Below are positions 1 through 5,800 of a stretch of DNA of 8,153 nucleotides, in pieces. Below the pieces are notes generated by a model. The model made no database searches, was not told where the DNA came from, and saw only the letters and a list, made by a program, of their open reading frames with translations. The stretch spans positions 1 through 8,153 of the forward strand of contig CAZWVM010000165.1 of the NCBI GenBank assembly GCA_964637705.1. Reading direction: 5' to 3'. The stretch's first letter is position 1, and every line of letters starts with the position of its first letter. The stretch comes from CAZWVM01 sp964637705. GTDB lineage: Bacteria > UBA8481. The position numbers and the translations under genes are program-made.

Positions 1-67
1 CTGCCGATCAATGTATTACCGAAACTTCTCGCCCTCCGAGAAGACGGGAAAGGTATTATTCATCATC

Positions 68-102
68 GAGGCCGGAGCTCGCCACTCCGGCCTCAGCCTT
101 TT
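68..102 (+). terminator. Likely intrinsic terminator of a gene upstream of the window
   Basis: A perfect 10-bp inverted repeat (GAGGCCGGAG at 68-77, CTCCGGCCTC at 85-94) encloses a 7-nt loop and is followed four bases later by TTTT (99-102). A GC-rich stem followed by a T run is the form of a Rho-independent terminator. The T run is short and slightly offset, so termination may be weak. It would insulate rex from whatever gene lies to the left of the window. Confidence 0.6.
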
Positions 103-127
103 AAGCGCGGGACGGGGAGAAAACCAT

Positions 128-143
128 CGACCGCAGGCGGTCG
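128..143. repeat. Short perfect palindrome upstream of rex
   Basis: CGACCGC (128-134) and GCGGTCG (137-143) are perfect inverted 7-mers separated by AG. The site lies about 30 bp upstream of the -35 element of the rex promoter, where an activator or repressor could bind. It does not resemble the TTGTGA-n-TCACAA type of Rex operator, so autoregulation through it is not supported. It could also be chance in GC-rich DNA. Confidence 0.3.
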
Positions 144-172
144 TCTTCGCCCGCGTTCGGCGCAATACGCTA

Positions 173-201
173 TTGGCTTTCCCGGTGCCGAGAGATACAA
201 T
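173..201 (+). promoter_or_regulatory. Sigma70-type promoter of rex
   Basis: TTGGCT (173-178) and TACAAT (196-201) are separated by exactly 17 bp. The -10 matches the TATAAT consensus at five of six positions and the -35 matches TTGACA at four. The expected transcription start, 6-8 bases after the -10, falls at about 207-209. That is on the ATG at 208, so the transcript would have little or no 5' leader. Confidence 0.6.
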
Positions 202-207
202 GTGAGC

Positions 208-837
208 ATGAATCGGATCGCTAATTCGACCATCCGGCGCCTCTCGATCTATCTGCGTCAACTCGAGGCCCTGGCGGAGGAGAAGACCGAGACGGTCTCC
301 TCCGCGAAGCTCGCCGAACTCGCCGCCATCAAGGATACGCAAGTCCGGAAGGATCTCTCCTTCTTCGGGTCTTTCGGTGTCCGCGGGCGGGGATATTCGG
401 TGAGCGGACTCGTCGAGAAATTGAAGCTGATTCTCGGCCTGGACCGGCATTGGCCCGCCGTGATCTTCGGCGCCGGTTCGCTGGGGCGCGCCCTGGCGGG
501 TTACCGGGGGTTCGAGCGGCACAACATCCGGATCGCGGGCATCGTGGACACCGACCCGCGCAAGGTCGGGGCGCGGATCGGGGACCTGGTCATCGAGTCG
601 CTCGACGACGTCGAGACGATCCGCGAGCGGACCGGCGCCTCCATCGCGGTCATCACGGTGCCGGCCTCGGAGGCCCACGCGATCTGCGAGCGCGCGATCA
701 AGGCCGGTTTTTCGGGTATCGTCAACTTCGCTCCGGTTCGCTTGAACATTCCTCCCGAGATCGCCCTTTACTCCGTCGACCTCTCCATCGCCTTCGAACA
801 CATCACCTACAAGCTCAACCGGTATTCCGCGGGCTGA
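208..837 (+). CDS. rex: Redox-sensing transcriptional repressor Rex
   Basis: This is a 209-residue cytoplasmic DNA-binding repressor. The family senses the NADH/NAD+ ratio: it binds operators when NAD+ dominates and is released by NADH, and typically controls fermentation and respiration genes. The N-terminal winged helix includes the family motif RKDLSFFG (about residues 47-54) followed by GVRGRGYSV. A Rossmann dinucleotide fold follows with VIFGAGSLGRAL (from residue 85) and an Asp-rich strand end, IVDTDPRKVG. Near the C-terminus are NFAPVRLNIP (from residue 173) and the domain-swap helix region VDLSIAFEHITYKL. Length is normal for the family (about 205-215). ATG 208 is preferred because the predicted transcription start lies on it. 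GTG 202, two codons upstream with a weak GAGAG (190-194), is the alternative. No clear Rex operator was seen at its promoter. It is probably co-transcribed with the PilZ-like gene. Confidence 0.95.
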   Translation: MNRIANSTIRRLSIYLRQLEALAEEKTETVSSAKLAELAAIKDTQVRKDLSFFGSFGVRGRGYSVSGLVEKLKLILGLDRHWPAVIFGAGSLGRALAGYRGFERHNIRIAGIVDTDPRKVGARIGDLVIESLDDVETIRERTGASIAVITVPASEAHAICERAIKAGFSGIVNFAPVRLNIPPEIALYSVDLSIAFEHITYKLNRYSAG

Positions 838-841
838 TTCA

Positions 842-1321
842 GTGGACACGCTGAACAGCGGCGTCCGGCCGGGAACGCCCGAAGAGACCTCGATCGTCGT
901 TCCGGTCCGCCTGATCGGCAAAAGGGACCGTTCGATCGAATTCACCGCCGTGGCCATCGGGATCTCGGAGAATGGTCTCGGGTTCCGCTCGAGCGATCCG
1001 CGGCTGGGCGTGGCGGCTCTCGAGGCCCTGATCCGGCAACCCTTCGAGTGCCGTTTCGAGGCGAAGGGGGTCGTCGTCGACGAGATCCTCGTGAGGATCA
1101 TCCGGATCGAGGCCTGCCGGAAGGACCCGGCCTACCTCTACTTCGGGGCTTGCGATTTCCTGTCCATCTCCGACGTGGACCAGCTGACGCTCCAGACCGG
1201 CCTGAGAAAGTTCGAACGGAAGTCGGCGGCTCGCGAACCGGTCATCTCGGCGCCCGTTCCACCGCCGGGGAAGAGGTCCCCGGCCAAGGATGACGCCAGG
1301 GAGAATTTGCGGCGCCCGTAA
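842..1321 (+). CDS. Divergent PilZ-domain-like protein
   Basis: This 159-residue soluble protein has no signal peptide or membrane segment. The layout resembles a PilZ domain: an early strand VVPVRLIGKRDR (about residues 19-30), then GISENGLGF (40-48), which is the position of the (D/N)xSxxG motif, then strands ending in YLYFGACDFLSISDVDQLTLQ and a helix LRKFERK. PilZ domains bind cyclic di-GMP through an RxxxR and a (D/N)xSxxG motif. Here the Asp/Asn is replaced by Gly and the arginine pair is not clean (R23, R28, R30), so ligand binding is doubtful. The last ~32 residues are Pro/Lys/Arg-rich and look disordered. GTG 842 is the only plausible start. It lies four bases after the rex stop without a good Shine-Dalgarno, which suggests translational coupling. 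The PilZ call rests on motif pattern only; a different small beta-barrel is possible. Confidence 0.6.
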   Translation: MDTLNSGVRPGTPEETSIVVPVRLIGKRDRSIEFTAVAIGISENGLGFRSSDPRLGVAALEALIRQPFECRFEAKGVVVDEILVRIIRIEACRKDPAYLYFGACDFLSISDVDQLTLQTGLRKFERKSAAREPVISAPVPPPGKRSPAKDDARENLRRP

Positions 1322-1362
1322 GGTGCGGCCCGGTGGCCCTGATGGGTGAAGGGAAACAAGGT

Positions 1363-1389
1363 CTTTACGATAGAATTGCGATCGTAAAG
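1363..1389. repeat. 9-bp perfect inverted repeat; operator or weak terminator of rex-PilZ unit
   Basis: CTTTACGAT (1363-1371) and ATCGTAAAG (1381-1389) are perfect inverted arms around the 9-nt spacer AGAATTGCG. A run TTTTT lies at 1395-1399, five bases after the stem, so as RNA this could act as a weak intrinsic terminator 41 nt after the PilZ-like stop. The AT-rich stem and offset T run are poor for termination. The site also sits just upstream of the next promoter, which would suit a dimeric regulator. Confidence 0.5.
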
Positions 1390-1424
1390 TATGGTTTTTC
1401 ACAGTATGGGACTCTTGCCATACT
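1388..1424. promoter_or_regulatory. Array of three AGTATGG heptamers at 15-nt spacing, candidate operator
   Basis: AGTATGG occurs at 1388-1394 and 1403-1409, and its reverse complement CCATACT at 1418-1424. The starts are exactly 15 nt apart each time. The third copy overlaps the -35 element (1415-1420) of the downstream promoter, the usual place for a repressor or activator site. The first copy overlaps the end of the 9-bp inverted repeat by two bases. As RNA, the single CCATACT could pair with either of the two AGTATGG copies. The regulator is unknown. Confidence 0.4.
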
Positions 1425-1443
1425 TCAGTGGGGCGGCTAAGAT
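1415..1443 (+). promoter_or_regulatory. Sigma70-type promoter of the secreted dockerin protein
   Basis: TTGCCA (1415-1420) matches the -35 consensus at five of six positions. After exactly 17 bp, TAAGAT (1438-1443) matches the -10 consensus at four of six. A start near 1450 gives a leader of about 50 nt containing a strong Shine-Dalgarno. It probably serves both secreted-protein genes, since only 40 bp separates them. Confidence 0.55.
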
Positions 1444-1486
1444 CCAAGAATGGGCGTGATGGGGCTCCGGCCGGCGTTCGATTCCT

Positions 1487-1493
1487 GGGAGGA
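1487..1493 (+). promoter_or_regulatory. Strong ribosome binding site fixing the start at ATG 1500
   Basis: GGGAGGA lies six bases before ATG 1500. It decides the start: the in-frame GTG at 1428 would add 24 polar residues before the signal peptide, lies upstream of the likely transcription start and has no comparable site. Confidence 0.8.
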
Positions 1494-1499
1494 ACAATC

Positions 1500-2342
1500 A
1501 TGAATGCAAGAGGACGGGCTCGATCAAAGGGTCAAGCGCGGGTGTTTTCGCCCCTTCCGGCTCTCGTCCTCCTGATGCTCGCGGTCCTCACCCTCCCGGC
1601 CGCCGCCCAGGTCACCCCCTCCGCCACGACCGACACCGTCACCTTCTCCTCGGCTTCCGGCTGTTCCACGTCGATCACCGGGTTCAGGTTGAACATCCCC
1701 TCTGACACCAATGTCATGGGATTCAAGTTCGACATCCTCTTTCCTGGCGACACCTTCGCGGTGGACACGAGCGCAGTGACGGAGAGCACGCTCCTGACAA
1801 CGGGCGCCGGCGGGAGCGAGACGTACGTCTTCATTCTCGACGGCGAGAGCCTTTCCTCCCGGCCCCAGGCGCGGCTCACCGTGATCGGTGTGCGGATGCA
1901 GTCGAACAGCGCGAACAAGGGGCTCTCGAACGCGCTCTACGGGCTCCTGTCGGGCTTGAAGTTCCGCAAGCTCAACAACGATACCCTCTTTGCCGGCCGC
2001 GACACGACGGTCCAGAACAAGGACACGATCTACATCACGAACTTCGTATTCCGCGACCAGAACAACGACACCGTCAATTCCTCCCGCACCCAGATATCGC
2101 TGAGGCTGTTTCTGCTGTTATTGAGGAGAGGTGCGGACTTCAACGGGGACGGTTCAGTGACGGGTGATGACTACGATAAAATTCTTAGGATTGCACGCGG
2201 CCTGGAGACATTAAGCGGCCTGCCGGATTATGGTACGACCGATGACTCATCGCGCACATATGAGAATCGAACAAGCGATGGCATCATTTCGGGGGAAGAT
2301 ATCGATATTTTCCTGCGCTATTTGCGATCCTTGGAATCGTGA
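1500..2342 (+). CDS. Secreted cohesin-like protein with C-terminal type I dockerin
   Basis: This 280-residue exported protein starts with a long signal peptide: a basic n-region (residues 1-14), a hydrophobic core ALVLLMLAVLTLP and an AAA|Q cleavage site after residue 36. Residues ~37-195 form a beta-rich Thr/Asp-rich module. FRLNIPSDTNVMGFKFDILFPGDTF and the later LTVIGVRM resemble cohesin-type or related beta-sandwich modules; this is a weak call. An odd hydrophobic linker, LRLFLLLLRRG, precedes a dockerin (213-280). Its first Ca-binding loop is D213-F-N-G-D-G-S-V-T-G-D-D224. The second, N256-R-T-S-D-G-I-I-S-G-E-D267, has Asn at the first ligand position. Dockerins bind cohesin domains and attach proteins to scaffolds. 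The dockerin part is AT-richer and uses different codons from the rest of the gene. No enzymatic domain is visible, so it is probably structural or an adaptor. The next gene encodes a cohesin-like module, which suggests a partner. Confidence 0.85.
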   Translation: MNARGRARSKGQARVFSPLPALVLLMLAVLTLPAAAQVTPSATTDTVTFSSASGCSTSITGFRLNIPSDTNVMGFKFDILFPGDTFAVDTSAVTESTLLTTGAGGSETYVFILDGESLSSRPQARLTVIGVRMQSNSANKGLSNALYGLLSGLKFRKLNNDTLFAGRDTTVQNKDTIYITNFVFRDQNNDTVNSSRTQISLRLFLLLLRRGADFNGDGSVTGDDYDKILRIARGLETLSGLPDYGTTDDSSRTYENRTSDGIISGEDIDIFLRYLRSLES

Positions 2343-2880
2343 TTCAAGTGAGATCATTCTTTTCGAAGGTGAGGTGGTTTCTGTGAAACGGCTGGGTTTG
2401 ATTGTCATGGTTATCGTGCTGTTCACGACACCACTTTACGCGCAAGTTGCTCCACAGATCTATCTTGATCCGCAACCTAGAAACGGACAGATCGGCGATT
2501 CAGTAACGGTCGCTGTGCGTTCTAACACGAGTAATCTGACGGATTTCGGATCCATATCAGTGAAGATTCTTTACGACTCGGAAGTCGTCAATTTCTTCCA
2601 TCCAGCACTTGATGTCACGAACGGGAATGTATTCGCGGAGAACAATAAATCCTATATTGGCGCGCAATCGGACACGAACAACGGTCAATTGACATATACG
2701 AATCGCGGCGATCTTGTGACGAATGCGACTTATCCCACCGGAATCGCGACTGACACCATAGTCGGTGCGCGTCTTCGGTTTGTAGGTCAGGGCGCGACCC
2801 GCATTCAATTCATCGCGCCTGATGATCCGGGCGTCAACTACTTGAAGAATACGGCAGCGGCTATTCGTATCAGCACGATG
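2095..2880. other. AT-richer compositional island spanning dockerin, gap and cohesin-like module
   Basis: Hand counts give about 25-37 G+C per 60 bases (around 49%) in 2161-2880, against about 41-46 per 60 in sampled lines of the giant gene and about 35-37 per 60 just before 2040. Codons rare elsewhere in the window (ATA, TTA, AGA, AGG, CAA, CTT) appear here. The left edge falls at the module junction before the dockerin of the first secreted protein. The right edge falls at the end of the cohesin-like module of the second. This is consistent with acquisition or recombination of a segment from a different source. Confidence 0.6.
2371..2377 (+). promoter_or_regulatory. Ribosome binding site fixing the start at GTG 2383
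   Basis: GAGGTGG lies five bases before GTG 2383. That start gives a signal peptide beginning MKRLGL. The in-frame GTG at 2374 lies inside this site and is less likely. Confidence 0.65.
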
Positions 2881-5800
2881 GACTCCTTCTCCGCAACCTC
2901 CGTCGTCATCCTCGGTCCCGATGCGGCAGCGCCGACGGTCGCGGCGCCGACGGTTCCCGGCGTCGTTTTCGCGCGGGGCACGGGCAAGACGATCACCTCG
3001 GTCGTCTTCGACTCCTCGGCCGTGGCCGGCTACCAGTCGGTCATTCTCTACGCCGACACGGGCACGAACGCCGGCGGTCAGAGCGCCCACGGCTACCGTC
3101 AGTATCCGGGCACCACGTCGGACACGGGCAAAACCCGCACTTATTCCTTCGTCATTCCCGATTCCTTCGTGGCCATCGGCGACTCCTTCATCTACTACAT
3201 CGCCGCCGTCGACACGCGCGGCAACTCCGGCTCATATGCTTCGCTCGTCTCTCCCGCCCGCACCCTCATCGTCGGAGGAATGACCTTCCGCGGCTGGGCC
3301 GGTCCCGGCAGTTCCTCCTTCGACCGCGAGTCCCAGTCCTTCCTCAACAGCCAGTGGTTGCCCGATTCCATCGGGCGCGGTACGCGCTCCATCCTGACCA
3401 TCACCGAGACGACGATTCCGGCCGTGCGCGTGCGCATCCAGGACCTCTCGGGCTACGCCGATTCGGCCGAGATCTACCTGAACAACGTTCGCGTCGCGGT
3501 CTGCACGACCTTCGTCGCGGGCGGCGGCACTTCCCAGGTCGACTTCCCGATGCCCCTGGTCGAGGGGGCGAACAACCCGATCCGGGTGACGCTCTTCGAC
3601 ACGGCCCCGGCCCTGCCCGCGGTCTCGGACACGGTGCTCATGTACGTTGATCGCCAGCGTCCCGCCATCGACACGGTTTCGCGCCTGCTGAACCTCGGAA
3701 CCTACGCGACCGACACCCTGCGGGTCCTCGTCCGCCTCGACAGCCAGGGCGCGGGCGCGCGGGACACGAACCCGAACGGCCTCTTCCGCTACCTCCTGGC
3801 GCCCGAGACCCAGTACACGATCCTGGGGAACGACACCCGCACGGTCGACTTCAGCGACTCCGCGCTCTACGTCTACACCAAGCGGATCTACGGGCTCTAC
3901 TCCGACTCCTTCTACACCACCCTCTCGACGAACTTCCTGAATACCGCCAACGGCGTCACGACGGTCTACGCGCTCGTCGAGGACGACGCGGGCAACGCCG
4001 TCGCCTCGGCCGTCATGGATACGATCATCGTCGACCTCTTCGCGCCGGTTCTCTCCGTCGGTTCGCACTCGCCGCGCGGCAAGGGCCGCCCGATCACGAT
4101 CACGGCGGGGGTCGTCGATACCGCCTCCGGCGCCGCGACCGTCACGATCGTCGCCCGCAACTCGGGCGTGGGCGTGGACACGCTGATCACGATGTCCCTG
4201 GCCTCGGGTTCCGTCACCAACGGCACCTGGACCGGGCTCATCGACTCCTCGGTCGTCGGCTACGACACCTCCCGGACCGTCCTCTATTACGTCGCTTGCA
4301 CGGACGCGGTGGGGCGCGCCACGCGCTACCCGGCCTCCGGCTGGGACACCATCACGATCGTGGACGGCTTCCGGATGCGGACCTTCCTCGGCCCGAACAA
4401 CTCGGACTTCGCGAACGACTCCCGCGAACTGCTGCCGGCCGGGAACTGGCAGGCCTATTTCCGCGGCCAGGCACTCTCCCTCTCGTCCTACGCTGTCAAG
4501 GACACATACCTCCAGCCGCGCCTCCTCGTGACCGATGCCTCGGGCCTCGGAACCCACGGCCGCGCCTACATCGACACGACCGGGACGGGCACCGAGACGG
4601 CCTACACCTATCTTGGCGAGACGACGATCGTCGGCGGGCAGGCCGTCGCGATCCTTTCACTCCTTCCGAGGGCCGAGACGAACTACGTGCGCGTGGTCAT
4701 GCTCGACTCGAACGGCCGCGTGGCGCCGGAGACCTATGCCGGCGTTCTTTTCCTCGACCAGGTCCGGCCGACCTACACGGACTCGGCGAAGCTCATCTCG
4801 GGCGGCGTCTATGCCCTCGACACGAACCGCGTCTTCTTCAACTTCGGCGCGACGGGCGCGAACGCGAGCGACACGGGCCCGGGCGGCGTGGCGCTCTACA
4901 AGTTCTCCAATCTCGCGTATCTCCCCGACACGAGTTCCGAGGAGAGGCTGTACACCGACTCGCTCTACCTGACCCTCTTCGACTCGATGGTGAACACCTC
5001 CAACGGCGTTGCCACGGTCTACTTCCAGTTCTTCGACCAGGGCGACAACAACTCCTCGACCGCCTCCGACACCGTCATCGTCGATTACTTCGCCCCGATC
5101 GTCCCGATGACGAACCCGGGCTCGCGCGCGAAGAACCGGGCCATCACCCTTTCCGTGCCGGTGAACGACACGGCCTCGGGCGTGGCCTCGGCGGTCCTCT
5201 ACGCGCGCCACCAGTCCACGACCGGCACGACCTACATCGCCTACCCGATGTCGCTCGCCTCGGGCACCGCGCAGAGCGGCAACTGGACGGCGACGATCTC
5301 GGACACGGTGGTGGGGGCGAATGCCGACACGACGGTGGGCGTCGAATACTACGTGACGGCCACCGATCGCGTCGGCCGCACGGGCGCGTACCGTTCCTCC
5401 GGTTCCCCGGACACGATCTCCATCGTCAACGGCATCTCGGCGCGCGTCTTCGGCGGGCCGCAGGGAGCCGGCTTCGCGACCGACTCGGCGGAGGCCCTGA
5501 CCTCGGGCTTCTGGATCGACAAGGGCGTGACCCAGCGTGCGGTCGTGATGCAGGAGACGACGATGCCGATCATGCTGAGGGTCCGCGAGTTCACGGGCCT
5601 GGGCACGGCCTTCCGGGTCTATCTCGACACCACGTCGCGGGGACTCCTCGAGACGGCCTACGTCGCTCTCGGCGAGACGGCGCTCGTTTCCTCTTCCGGC
5701 GAAAGCGTCGCCGACGCGCTCGTCACGATCCGACTCGTCGACGACACGAACTACATCCGCGTCGTGATCTTCGACTCCGCCGGCCTCATTCCGCCGGACA

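Noticed and set aside
25..43. CTTCTC-GCCCTCC-GAGAAG hairpin near the left edge
   Set aside because: Only six base pairs and no T run follows; chance is likely, and the stronger terminator at 68-102 explains the region.
11..205. Plus-strand 64-codon frame upstream of rex
   Set aside because: It runs through the terminator hairpin and the rex promoter and overlaps the rex start, has no ribosome site and no recognisable content.
16..1101. Minus-strand open frame of 361 codons across rex
   Set aside because: It lies opposite rex, whose family motifs are unmistakable, and its translation shows no domain. High G+C makes antisense frames long.
1398..1403. TTCACA resembling half of a Rex operator upstream of the secreted-protein promoter
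   Set aside because: No matching TGTGAA half lies at the spacing used by Rex sites, so a single half-site is not evidence of Rex control.
839..1501. Minus-strand open frame of 220 codons over the PilZ-like gene
   Set aside because: Arg/Pro/Asp-rich, no start context, runs over the promoter and inverted repeats; shadow of the plus-strand gene.
2331..2349. Imperfect hairpin over the stop codon of the dockerin gene
   Set aside because: Arms differ by a bulge, the loop would be only about two bases and no T run follows closely; a poor terminator that would separate what looks like a two-gene unit.
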